From NCBI RefSeq assembly GCF_035582795.1, contig NC_134373.1, positions 41,523,173-41,587,172 on the forward strand: a stretch of DNA of 64,000 bases. The letters are read 5' to 3'. Below the pieces are notes generated by a model, which saw nothing but the letters and a program-made list of their open reading frames with translations, was not told the origin of the DNA and did not search any database. The DNA comes from Mycteria americana (Eukaryota; Chordata; Aves; Ciconiiformes; Ciconiidae). Each line of letters begins with the position of its first letter. Within the stretch, counting starts at the first letter, position 1. This document shows, one piece after another, positions 29,801 through 42,909 of this stretch. The position numbers and the translations under genes are program-made.

Positions 29801-32800
29801 TTAATCTGATTTTTAATATTATTTCATTTAACAAAACAGTAAAAAAAGTGTTAATATTCAGCTTTTGCTAATTATTGCAAATAATTATAATACTTTGTGT
29901 GCACTGGGATTTATTTGTAGTATCTGTATGTCTAGAATGTTTCTGAACTTCTATTATAGAAAAAACAAAATACTTTTTAGTTTCTGTTTTGGTAGATAGT
30001 AGTCAAAAGTCATGTGTAATATATGAAAATGTTCAGCATGATGGTGGTGAATGTAAACTTACTCATTGCTGACGACTGGTGAACCTTAAATTGAAGATCT
30101 CTTAAAGCATTTCCAGTTACAGTTGTGTTGAAAGCAAGCTCTTCGTAGAGACTTCTATTTAATGTCCTAATGTAGGGTCGGAAAAAATGCAGGGTCATGT
30201 ATACTAGAGGTTTCCACAGGCAGGTGGTATTTTAGGATTAGGTTATATGAATCTGTATGTTCATCAAACTTGCAAATCATAACTACTTTTTTAATGTCTG
30301 CGTTAATCCTGTCCAGTGTAATCCGTCATTGTTCTGTCCTCAATTTGCATAGACTCTCCTGTTGTTTACTTTTGCTTTACTCACATACCTTATTTTGCCC
30401 TAATAGAAATACCGAAGAACTTACTAACTGTTAGCTGGTCGAAGAAGTAATGTTTGATGCTCAACTTGGTGGCGTTTTTCTGCTGTGTCAGTAGCGCAGT
30501 GAGTTTGGAACGCCACAAATAAACTTGAGACTTCAGAGGATGCATCACTAGGTAGAAATATATATTTTTTTTTTTTGCAAACAAAAGGATGGTGAAGCCT
30601 GCTTCACTGGAGAGGCAACTTCTCTGAAGCTGCAAGGTGCTGCCTGTGGATAAGTCTTCCTGCTAGTCACTGTGGTATTTGACATTAGGTACCCTTATTT
30701 TAAGGGAGGATGGTGTTCTGCTCTCTATAAGAGAAGAGAGGGTTATAACTGAAAGCTTCTGTGGAGGCCTTGTGGTGTGGGAGTAGGAAGGAAGCGAGTA
30801 GTGAGACGTTAGGAAGTAGCAGGCTTTGGGGAGAGGGGTTGGTGGTCAGGAGCAGAGCAGCGTAGCGGGGGCGTGAATGGCAACAGGGAGAGAAGGGGGA
30901 TGCGGCGGGGAGGGAAGTGGATAGAGGCAAAGCAAGCATTTGGAGAAGAGTTGAAGGCTGAGGGGGTTGGTGTGGAGGTAATAAGGGCTGTAACAAAAAC
31001 TGGGAGGCGTGTGGGGAACAGGGGCCATGTGGCTGTGCATAAAAGTATTTGCCATGGCAGGGGGAAGGAGATCCAGTAACGGACAGTGATGGGAAGGGGA
31101 CTATTTATGGGAAAAAAGCTGGTAGCCTTACCGAGGACACGAGTGTGAAACCCCATGGCTTATATTTTCACAGACAGTATCAACTAGAAAATGCTGCTTA
31201 ATCACAGTCTTTACAGACAACAGAGTCTCAGGATGATTTGAAAAGGGAAATAAATCGGCATCCGACTACTATCAGGCATATAAATAATTTCATAATGTTG
31301 TCACTGTTGCTGCCTAGACTTGGAAGAGCTTAAAGCTGTTACAGTCTAGATCATCAGGCATATTTGGACACCAAGCCCCACTGTTTTTGAATGATAACTG
31401 GTATCAGTAGAAAAGAAGTGCTGAAATATCTTTGAGGACTTTGGCCTGGATGTTTAGGTTTCCACAAGTTAAGTCTCTAGGCAACTAAATACATGACTCG
31501 AGTTCAGCTTTTTCTTCTTTGTCCTACTTCAGTTCTGTCTTGTGGCTGCAAACTCCACGTCTTGGTTGGAGGAAAGCATCGGAGAATTCTGCCGTTGCCG
31601 TAGCATAAACAGCTCTCTGACAAAGACCTACATGTTTAAGTTTTTGTTAGGAAAAGCATCTCGTCATTATATTCTGAAAAGGGTGACTGAAATGCTCAGC
31701 ATGCCTTCTCTGGCTCGCCATTATTTTGTTTACTTTGACTATATTCTTTCTTACTTGTCTCTTGAGTAAACAATTCTAATCCACTGCTGTACGTGCAAGT
31801 CATTTTTGTTATTTATTTCTGAACCTTCCTATTTTTTGTGCATCTTTTTGACATCAGATGACCAGAAGTAAAGACAGTATTCCTAGTGAGGGGAAACCAC
31901 TGATTTATATGGATTATTCTAATCCAACATCATGCAAGCAAAATCAAAAAATAGTTTGACTACCTAATGATTCAGAAATGCAGAAGTGTTGCCAAAAATT
32001 TTAGCATTTGTTAGCTTTACACTGGAGCAAATGCATTCTGGTAGAGATTTTAACTTCATTGTTTTAACTCTTATCTTCAGAGTTTTAAGGCTATGAATTT
32101 ATTCCACAAACAGAAGCGTATGTTTTACAATTAATAGAAATATGAAAATTATTTTTTAAATTGCTTGAATCTTCCTTTTTGGATAAATATTTCTAGATTT
32201 ATATATACAGGGACAAACATTCTTCCATTGAATACAGCCAGAAAAGTTTTCTTTATTGAACAGGAGCTTTAATATGATTTAGCATTTTCTAGTTTGAGAT
32301 AATGGTCTGAAGTATGGCTTGTGCCATAGGAAATAAATTCAGTATACCTTAGTGAGGAAAGGAGTATCTCTTGAATAACATCAGTTTATGTGTATTTTGA
32401 GTGCTTAAGTATTTAAACAGAAATAGGAACAAATTTTTTTGAGGAACCTGAGCAGAAGTAGGAACCAGATGTGTTGATTTTGTAAGCATTAAACAGTCTG
32501 CATTTTAAGAATTACTCTCTGATCCCTTTGAATTCAATGACTGACTAAATAATTTTATGTGCCTCTTCTGGACGGTGGTTTTCCGTGTATTTGTCAATCA
32601 TAACTGGAGCCTTGGTATTACTGTAATACAGAATAATAGTAATAATGAGGGAATTTTTTTTTTCATTGACTTCTATGAAAATTATTTTGGACCTCATACA
32701 GGGGGATGATTTTACATAGTTCAATAAAGAATAAAAAAAGAAAAGTGATAATTTAGGATGAACAGTAGAAGAGACTTCTTATAATGAGAGAAACTTGATT

Positions 32801-35284
32801 TCTAAATTTAATTTCTATTGGATAGCTTAATTCGAATTGCTGATACTATTCTATGTTAGCTTCTTAGCTTGGCTACAAGGGAATATCTTTGCGCTTACAA
32901 GAAATGAACTTAATTTTTTAATTCCTTTTTTTTCCTGTTTAAGACTAAAAAAAAAACCAAACCCCAACAAACCCCAAACCTGTCCCAAAATACTTAAATA
33001 TATTTTTTCTCTAAACTACAACAGCTGTACAATATTGTTTTAAATAAATATTCTGATACAGTTCTGCCAAAACCAAGAAAAAGTGATTTGTTCAATCAGC
33101 TGAAATAGTTATCTGCAAAGTAGCAATGAGTTACTTATGCATTTTCCCCATGATTCAGCATTTGATGAATAGTATGTTAATAAATAATTGCTTTAAGTTA
33201 GAAAACCAGATTTGAGAGGATTTGTGGTTTTTATTTAGATTTTCTGTAGTAGTACACAGGTCAATTGACTGTTTGACTTCAGACAGATTGGGGGGGAATC
33301 TACCAAAGGGAAAATGCCTGTTCTGCATATAGAAGTATAAACACATGCTCAGCAACTGGATTAATCTCTGATAATCTTTCTTGTTAGATGTTTTTCTCGC
33401 TGTTATAAAACACAAAATTTTAAAATCAAACTTAATTGTTTCAGATAAAAGTGAGGAAAAGAATAAATTTCTGCAACATTACGGTATGAAGTATTAACTG
33501 GGAAATACATGGAGATGTTAAATGTGCTGGCCTCATTTTCATTTATAGCCAGGGAGCTTTACATGACTTTTACCATTACTTTTTACTTTAAAATAAAGTA
33601 GTATGCCTTTTCTACATAGAAAAGTAACAGTCATACGTTGTCATCTATTAATTTTTTTTAAATTTTTTGTGTGTGTGTGTTAAGTACTGAGATTTGGTGC
33701 TACCATTACAATATTAAGTGTTAATAACGTGTGTTTGGTAAGAAAACTTTAAAATAATGTCTGGACAGAACATGTGTGTTTCTGTAGAGAAGATAGTTGC
33801 TCTCCTAAATTTGAATAGCATGTGTTTTGTGTGCGCATTTATGTGGCTTTTTTTTGAGGCTACCTTGTTTGATGGTATTATCTCGTAGGCATTGATTCCC
33901 TTTGAGATGGATGGGAATTGTACCTCTCTGAGAGGTGAGCTTATGTCTAGCAGTGGAGTGCAACATATTTTTCTCTGTGCCATGGAAAAAGGAGTTTATG
34001 ACTTGGGCAAAACACTTTCCCCATTTCTGTAGAGACTTGTGTGTTTAGTGTCCAAAAACTTTTTCATAAATACAGCTATAGAATACCTAAGGCTATTCAA
34101 TTCATCTTTTCAAGGGCAAAGGATTTTTTCTTTTCTTTCTTTTTTGATTAAATTTTTTGAGAAAGGGAGCTGTCAGAACTAACTTTATAGTTTTTCCTTT
34201 GTTGAATTGACACTCTATAAAATTTTATTTTAGCAGATTTGATACAAGAAGGAAGAAAACGATAGACTACAAGTAGGGCACAGAAGAAACTTGTAGGTTA
34301 TTAAATCTTTTCAAGGAGAAAAGGAAGTAGTTCAGTGTGCTCACAGAGGTTCCTGTGTCAGCATTTGAGAAGCCTGGAAGAGCTTATCTTCAGCCAACAG
34401 TAGGTAACGAAGGACAGGATGTGAAGGGAACACTGAACTACCATCGTGAAGGAAATTTGAGATATTAGACTGTTTCAAAACTGGTTTTGCTTTAGATGTC
34501 GTCTTGCTCTGCAGTTCTTGAGCTACAGTGTGAGAGAGTTTTGAGCACACAAATTAAAAAGTGAATGCTAATGGCTTGAAATAGACATTTTTAATAGGCT
34601 TTTTGCTTTTTTGTTTGAAGTGAATTTATCATTAAGGAGAAATGATAGCAACACAACAGATAAATTGCAGCAATTTAACACTTCATGCACCTGTTTGGTT
34701 TTGGGGGGTGTTTTTCCTCTCCATACTGCTATCCACAGCTGTGTACATTTTACTGAGAATTGGCCCCTCTCTTGAGGGCATGGGCAGTAGTAATAGAATT
34801 AGTTACGGGTCATTTGGCCAAAGGGTTCATGTCATACTCTGTCAGCTCAGTGCTCTCTGGCAGGTGAGCTGGGTATTTAGGCATGTGTATTGCTCCACCT
34901 GTGACACTGCTGTTCTTCTCTGCACCCCACTGAGATTTCTTAGCTGGATTTTACTTTGTCTCCAGCAGTGAATTTGTCAAAAGGACATCAACATTTTTTT
35001 AAAACAAAAAATATTAGCTGTCGTCCCAACCCTGTGAATTGGTAATGCTTCTGGAACGTACACTAGAGAACGTGGGGTGTGTACGTATTGAAGAGTGGAG
35101 CAGGTGGAGCCAGGTAGGCTGTGCCGAAGCTATCAAGTCTGTGAGATCAGTCATGTTCTTGCCAGTTGAGACTTGTGTTAGACTTGTATGTATCGTGAGC
35201 ATTATCCTTTACTTGGATGCCATTCTCACAGAAGATTGCTTGTTATTTTAGGTGCATGGGATTGGCCTGGCTAGGTGCTTGATT

Positions 35285-35319
35285 GATACTGACCCTTTCT
35301 GATAATGAGGGTCAGTATC
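35285..35319. repeat. Perfect 12-bp inverted repeat with 11-nt loop
   Basis: GATACTGACCCT (35,285-35,296) is matched by its exact reverse complement at 35,308-35,319. The short loop makes a strong hairpin. No longer element or target duplication is obvious around it. Confidence 0.85.
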
Positions 35320-38300
35320 GGCGTATAATAATGCTACAGAATATGCCTATGCAAAGACTTACGCAAGTATGAACTTGTATGGAGCCTGCGCAGAGCTTAA
35401 TACCTTGGCAGTGCTGTCTGTAACCCAGATGTGTATAGCTGTATCCTGCAGTTGCACTTTATTGTTGCTAACTTTCTGAAGTCGTAACTGCTGTACCCAG
35501 CCTGTGAATTATCACACTGTAAGAGATTGTTTGTCTTCCTTAAGCCCTCTTGCATGAGTGTTTGCCATCACCTTTTTTAAGCTAAGGTACAGCTGATTCA
35601 ATTCCGTTCTTCACTTCTGCCTTTTTCCAGCCAGTGCCAAACCCCGTTTGAGGCTGAACTGTTGTTTCAGCAGGTTACAACCAGAGATTTTGTGAGAATT
35701 ACGGACAGCTTTCCACCAGCCCCTTCTGACTTCTAGGAGGCACTGGCTCCTCTCAGAGGGGAGTTTTTACAGCAGGCTGGAGAACTCTGTTAAGCAGCTA
35801 CTGTAGTTTCTGTAGCTGGCTTCTGATGCAGGGCAGTTGGAATGGGATGAAATCATACAGATATGAATACTTGAGAACTTCTGTAAAGTCAGTCAGTCAT
35901 ACGTGGAACTTTTCTGAGAGTATGCCACTTGTCCTTTGTCTAGCCAGGGAAATAAGAAATACTGCAACAGCCTGAAAGCAGGTGAATGTTATCTGGACTG
36001 CAGTAGTTTGGGAATCAGACCTTATGTTTTGGGAACTTGTCATTTCTGCAGTCATGGAGATGCTCATTAACTATGTCACATTCAATACACAGTTTATTGA
36101 GCAGTTTACTGACAAATGACAAATAGAACAGATGTATCTTGAGTGATAACTGTTTTTGGAGAGGATGGTCTTCCCAGGGTTAATTGTGTTCATGTCTGTT
36201 CATGAAATTTCCCTTGTGAAGGTTAGTCTGGTACCACAGGTCTTGGTTAGCCATATTAACTCTCATCCAGTAACAAATATAACAAGGTTGCGTTGGCAAA
36301 GTGTACAACTACACACAGCTGGGAAGACCTACCGTTGATTTATTTAGGTGATGGTAGGCCTATACTTCCTGAACAATGTGATTTTTAAGAGGAATATTCC
36401 AGTATTGTTTCAGAAGATTTTGCCCACTTTAGACTTACGTGACTACCACAGAGTTCCTGGTATGGCCATGCTTTAATTACAAACCTAGCAGTTACAGGAT
36501 GATGTGCATTTCATAATTCAAGATAAAAACCTGCCGTTTGAATGCTGTGAAGCCAGTGTGATCTATGTTGCTGTGTCATGCTGTACTCTGCACCACAGAA
36601 AGTGTATGTGTAATTGTTTTAATCAGAAGGGGACAGAAGATGCTGCTGTACGCAGGCACATTTCAAACGGGTGCAACTGTCCAAGTACGGGATAAGTCCA
36701 GTGAGCAAGGAACTCTGCTTTATGTTAGGGTCTTTGCCTTGCGTGAAGATCTAGAAGGAGAAAAGCCAGTGTGGTGATAAGGAGCATGTGCTGTTCTCTT
36801 GTATAGCCTTTGGTTTATTTTTTTTATGTGCTGGTATTACAAACCCTTAGACCTTTCAGTAATGACATGAGAAGTTTGGGTGCATTTCCTGATTCTTCTT
36901 ACAAAACTTAAAATGGCATTGTATTTTCCAAAAAGCCAATTAAAATATAACAGAGCATTAAAGTAACCAAAAATACACAGAAAAGTATTCCAGTTTCTTG
37001 TCCACTGGTAAGTTCATAGTTAGAACAGTGTAGTAAAACAAAAATGGATGTAAAATTGTGCCCTTGGAGAAATTGTACAAGGAGTCTAGAATAGTGACTC
37101 TTTCTGCACTGAGACTTCCACTAGATTTATATATTCTATACTTTCCTAGCACAGATAAAAGTGCCCAGATCAATGATATAATCTACTAATTTAGACCTTA
37201 GTTTCTGTTTTTGAGTAAGTGATATCTTAAATTTTTGCCGTAGGTGTTTGGGAGCATCTTGTGAAGGAACATTTGTCCTATGACCATTTTGGATTATAAA
37301 ACCAGAATAAATATGGGAGAGCATACCGAATTTATAAAATATCGATCTGAGCGGAACAAAAGGATTCTTTTTATCTCCTAACTGAAAAATACTCTGATTC
37401 TTCCCCACCCCCCAACAGAAGGAATACATGAACAAAGAATTCAACTGAACTGAGACACCAACAGAAGCAGAAAAGGTGAAAAGCCACAACCAGTGAGGGA
37501 AGATGAAAAGGAGGGTCATAAATGATTTGTGGTGTGGTACACAGGTTGTTAATGCTGTTAATGATTGAACTGTTTATTGGGGACTACAAAGGGTTAGTAA
37601 ACTACTCTGCTCAGGAATTTCACTGAATCTGACAGAAATGAGCAAAAGTAAGGTTAGCAGGATGCTGAACTAGGACTCAGAGGTTTGCTACCAGAAGTCA
37701 TTCTCCCTGCTGAAGCTCCCTAAGCCTGGCGAGGCTGCCCAGGGCAGGGAGCCCGAACACAGACGGCTTCAGGGTCCTTCTTCCCTTAATTCAGTGACTG
37801 GATGTATTCAGACGAACTGAGACGCTCCTCTGATGCTAATAACTATATAGTGCTATTAAGTTACCAGAGTGATAGAGTTACAAGGAGTGTGGAAGTTTAC
37901 AGAAATATGCAGTAATACTTGCTAGACCTGTAAATCTAGTTTGGGGGTTGGGTTTTTTTTGGTTTTTGTTTTCTAGGGTTTTTTAATAAATGCAAACTCC
38001 CTAAAATCAACTGGTAGTTACATATTTGTTATTTGCCCTTGCTTTGAGTCCATCTTAGTTGCTACAGAGAAGATCAGGAAAATAGTGTTACTAATACCTT
38101 TGCAATAAAGGACATCCAACTTGTTACTTATAAGATCCCTTATAACTGTAATGTTATAGTTTAAAAACTGGAAGTCACTTCCCATGTTTTACCCCATCGT
38201 AGTAAAGATTACAGCTTCCACTTACTCAGCTGCAGCTCTGGCTGCTTCTCTTCTGCTTGTTCTTTAGGCTCACTGACTCACATTCTTGGGTTGTGTCCCC

Positions 38301-41300
38301 ACGGGTGGTGACCTTAAAGAGGACTCGGAGGAGTACTGTGACTTGTTCTGTGTTTTGTTTTGCTATTCCAGTCTGAAATCATGTTGCTCATCTTCATAAA
38401 CCTATCATGCAGAATCTGATCATGAGGTCTATATTTAGAAATGAAGGAGGAACCTTTCAAACTCCCTGTAGTAGGCATGGGAAGAGGAGGAATATCCAGA
38501 CTTGTCATTTCCGCACAGAAGAGGCTCTTCAGTTTCTAAACACACTTCTGGTGTTGTACAGCAGTATGATCAGCCTGTACCTGCGTTCGTGTTTTAAGTA
38601 AGCAAATGTATGTTTCTGATGTTTGTCCCGAAGTCATAGACTCATCTTTACTCTTAATAGCTCTTAGCCATGTTATTCTCAATGTTGGCTGTAGAGTAGA
38701 CAATTGGAGTTCAGCTGATTCGTATAGATCATGCAAAATGGTGAAAAGGTGCATTTAAGCAGTGCTAGTTTTCGGCATTAGAAGATTAGGGGAATAATGA
38801 GCAGATAGGAGAGCTGGAACATCTTAGCCGTTGTAGGAATACTTTAACATATCAAATTACACAGACACCCCACCCCATGCCCATTTGTACGAAAATCGTT
38901 AATCCAAACCACGTGTTTGTATATGCTTTTATTTTACCTATCGATGATACGAAGTCTGGGGCAAAACGTGTCTGTGAGTAAAACTATTGGCATATTCTAA
39001 ATGGGAATTCAACCACAAGCGATGTATCAAGTTAGCACAATTTACATTAATTAGCAAAATTCATCAGCTGCCAATCAAACTACTCTGAGCTCCAGTTTTG
39101 GCTGTAAGTTTATGCTTACTGGGGCTAACCTGAGTGTAGTAACTCAAGTGAAGTAACTGTTAGCTGCTCACTGTTGCAGTAATTTGAGCTGACTCGTGCT
39201 GTGAAGGTGAGCGATTGCTTGCAAGGAAGCTCCCGACGCTTGGAAGTTGTTCCTGCGGCAAACTGTGACAGTATTTGGTATGCATGTTCTCTGCTCTTGG
39301 CGTGTTATCTTCTGGGGCTGCTTTGCTCCTTCGTAATATAACGTGCAGTGTAGTAAATACAGAAGTGTAATAATACAGTGATGAATCCATCAGTTAAGGA
39401 TAAATGTCACTTGGTTTTGGTTTTTTCCTCACAAGTTGTTCAAAAATTAATGTAAAATGTTGCATTAAACCTTAGCATATGAAAGCAGAGATCGATATAC
39501 CACTATGTTGTGTAAGTTTAGGTTCATCTGTGAACAGGATTTTGGGGAAATAATGCTTATCTTCTCCCTTCCCTCAGAAAAACCAGAAACTTGCTTCTGA
39601 AAACTTCTGAATTTTTGCAGCTGTTTTAGGACACTGCGAAGAAGGGAAAGTGGATGTGGCTGAGTTATCTCTATCTGGCATTTCAAGGTATCATTTAGGA
39701 ATATTTCATGGTACAATTGTGTTCTGCAAAAGTCACAGTATCCATACTCGTAAATAATTTGTGCTTTTTGTGAACTGTCCTCCTTTAGAGCCTGCTTTGT
39801 TAGAGTAAGTTCGGAATGAAACCTCACTTGATAAACTTGGGTTTACTGGTTGATGAGCAGCTAGGTTAGGAGCTGTGTCCTCTATGAAGCAGCCTTTCTC
39901 CACCATCGGCTCTTAGGGAAAGTGGTCTCCACGTTGTCATCCATGCGTCTCAAACCAGGCACTGCAGGTACCTCCTTGGTGCTTCTCCCGGTAGCTGCCC
40001 TGTATTCCTGAACATCCTTAGCCTGGTCCAGAAGGCAGCCTAAATGTTTAGCATGTCTCGCCACTCAGCAGGACGCAAGGAACATGCCCCAGGCTGCTCT
40101 GGACCTAGAAGTATGTGCTGCGTTAGCATGTATCTGGGAAAATGGATCTTCCCAGGGTCACCCAAACACCTCCTGGGCTTCAAAGATCAAGCTGGAGAGT
40201 GACTGTATTGTCCCAGTCATGGAGGAGATGAGTGATAGTATCACGTTTTCTTACTTTATGTATGGATATTTACAGACAGTAGATTACTTATCTCTGCCTT
40301 TTTTCTGTACAGCGCAGGAGGTTTTTCTGGCATTAAAGTAGGTTGTCTTAATTTGGAATTTTTCCTTGCAAAAACAAAGCTTTTTACTGCAAAAGAAATG
40401 TTAGGGAGTTTTCTTAAATCAGGATGCATCTACAAAGTGATGGCTGGGTACCCGCCCACAGTTTAAAAAATTACTACCAAGGGTAGTACTGTTCAGATAC
40501 AGCAAAACAATTGTGTAGAGATTATAAGCGGTAGAAAGTTGCTGTTGCCTGTTGTAAGAAAATGCAGAGGAGAACGAGTGTCTGACTTTAGATTAGAACT
40601 TGAATTACGAACTACTGAGAAAGCAGGATGGAAGTTCTCCAGCCTACGCTAGTATTTATTGCCCAGGATACGTGTTTGTGCTATTCTCTTTAGGAGACCC
40701 TGCAAGACTGTGTCTGAAGTTCACCTACCTATTAGAAGTTTTTGGTGTTCCTGATAGAGGATGAAGTAGGTTTTTCTGACTTGTCATGGCTGTAAATTCA
40801 TAGGTGAAGAAGGCTTAGCTTTCTGGGTCACTTTGTGTCAGTCAGGCTCAGGCTTGCCGAAGGTGTTTGAAAAGACCTCTTCACGTGCATCTTGAACGCT
40901 AACATTGCAGAAGATGTGCCAGTGGGCTGTGCTCGGGCTTAATGAAGAACACAGATATGTTATGGGTGCTGTGCAGTATCCTGTGTGCATTGCCTTTTTT
41001 TCCTGCCGTCACGTGTACGGGTGTCACAGGGCTGCGATACAGCCACCTGAGCCCCCTCTCTCCCTTGCCCCAGAAAAGCCGAGATGCAAACATGGCACGA
41101 TGTTGTTGTGGTTGGTAAATAACTTCACCCATGAAAACCTTGAGTCATAATGTAATTGCCTGACAGGATACATTGAGATCCTGAGAAGACTTTTCAGTTA
41201 CCAGTAGCGTGTTCACTACTGTGTTAACACACAAATATGAATTTGTCATAAAGGCCCAACAATTTGGAAAGGAAAGAGACCTGGCAAGTGTATCTGGAAG

Positions 41301-42717
41301 ATGTGTTTGTAAACCCAGAGAAGTTTTGTGCCAGAACCTTTCTGAAACTAAAGGTGTGGCAGCTGGGTTTTGTTACCTGGTGTGTCTGATTCTTAACCGT
41401 AGCCATACTTCTAATTAAAAAACTAAAAGTAGTTACTTTGTATTGTGCTGTGGTCCCTTATTAAGCTGGAATTGTATACCACTGAATGAATGACTGAATG
41501 CCGACTTTTAGTAAATACAGCTTTCGTTGAGATGAAGTATACCTGAGCAGGTTTCTCTTGTGTCTGTAAGGAATAAGGAAGGATTTTACTGTTTGCTAGT
41601 TTGTTTATTTTCCTTTTGCAGGAAAAGTTCAGATGTGCTAATGTAGTAATTCTCATTCATCCACCTTCTGCGTTTTATTAAATACCTTATGAAAATTCCT
41701 CTGGATCACTTGTTTACCTAGAGCTGTTGTTTTAGAATGCTTAAATGAATACTGCTGTCGTTACTGGATAGAGTGTCCTTACTCTTGTGTACCGCTACTG
41801 CAAGTACTTCTTCAGTCCATGTGGACAAGAAGAGATACTGGTTTTATTCTGAAGCATTTACTTGAAAACAGGCTGGTTCCCCTAGTCTGCGTATTGCTGG
41901 CTTGTTAACAAGGCAGTTCCCTGTCAGTCTGTCGCACAATGTAATCTCAGATTTGGCCCATGTGCAATTTCTTCCGGCTGTCGTTGTAACCTGAGAGAGA
42001 CAAGACACCCCAGGTAGGCACAATCTTAAGGCTTTGGTGTAACAACACGTCAGCTCGTTTCTGTTTTTTTCCATGGTGGTATTAAGATGACAGAACAAGT
42101 AAACTGGAAGAGCTTTGTCCCAAACAACCAATGTCTTCAGGAACAGTGAAGTTTGCATTGAACTAATTTTAATTTTCCCTATATAAACTTAGGAAATTTT
42201 AAGAGGAGAAGAGGGCTTCTTCCTTCCCTGTTATCTTTCCTTCTCTTAGTTTTCCTGGTCCAGAAACTTTAACGTTGTACTAATACTTTAAGGAAAAGTC
42301 TTAAGCATCTTGACATTCTTTAATGTTTGTCAGTACACAATTAATCAGTGGGAGATAGCAATTACGTTTCGTGCATGGGATCGTTGCTGGGGATGGGAGA
42401 GAAGAAGAAAATAAAAAAGCTGCCAGTTGCTTTCCGCTTTTGACAGTGCTCTTGCTAGTTCATGGAGAGCAGCGCAGTGTCTCAAAAGGAGATGGGAAAA
42501 GCTCTGACATGAGCCTTTAGGAGACAGATCTCCTATTTTCAGCCGAGTGCTCAAGTGACTTTAAGAAGCATGTTAACTTGCAAATGTTGAGCTTGCCTTG
42601 TTGTGTGTCTGCCAGAAGTCCAGCTCTACTATGCTTCTGTAGGGTCTTTATTTCTTTAATGATCATCTGGTTATTGGGAGAAGAGATGGCAACAGGTATT
42701 CGGTTGTGGGTCTTGGA

Positions 42718-42909
42718 GGTGTGACTACAGCATATTTAGGCGTACTCAAACTAGCTTGGGTACAAAAAGCAGTAAACCTGCAGCAGAACAGGCTTCAACA
42801 TGCTCTAGCCACTCTTACAGGCGCTTTTGCTGCTGCCTTTTTCATTGCTACTTGTACCCAAGCTAGTGAGATTAAAACTAGGTCACGTCTGTCTGTCTGC
42901 AGTTACACC
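42718..42909. mobile_element. About 190-bp palindromic element, candidate non-autonomous DNA transposon
   Basis: A perfect 16-bp inverted repeat (ACTAGCTTGGGTACAA at 42,750-42,765; its complement at 42,852-42,867) sits inside a larger fold. Outer arms GGTGTGACTACAG (42,718-42,730) and the complement of GGTGTAACTGCAG (42,897-42,909) match at 11 of 13 positions. Inner arms also pair imperfectly (AGCAGT...GCAGCAG against AGCAAT...GCAGCAG). A symmetric foldback of this size suggests a hAT-like or other MITE, or an old palindromic conserved repeat. Target duplications were not found with confidence, so the class is open. Confidence 0.6.

Larger units (their letters stand above)
21620..42717 (+). 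other. Putative MBD5 intron 1, first part; no coding gene seen
   Basis: After the CpG island fades (about 22,260) this is AT-rich DNA without recognised exons or transposons. It contains alternating purine-pyrimidine stretches (about 25,405-25,460 and 26,808-26,890), a purine-rich block (about 30,770-31,080), a perfect hairpin (35,285-35,319) and several blocks with clustered homeodomain-like and E-box motifs. The longest open frame (157 codons, minus strand, 24,556-25,029) shows no domain I recognise. Confidence 0.6.

Noticed and set aside
30700..31156. Several Pro/Ser/Leu-rich minus-strand open frames
   Set aside because: Produced by the purine-rich plus strand; several frames are open at once, which indicates composition rather than coding.
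39465..39827. 120-codon minus-strand open frame
   Set aside because: No recognisable motif, no splice context and no sign of coding composition.
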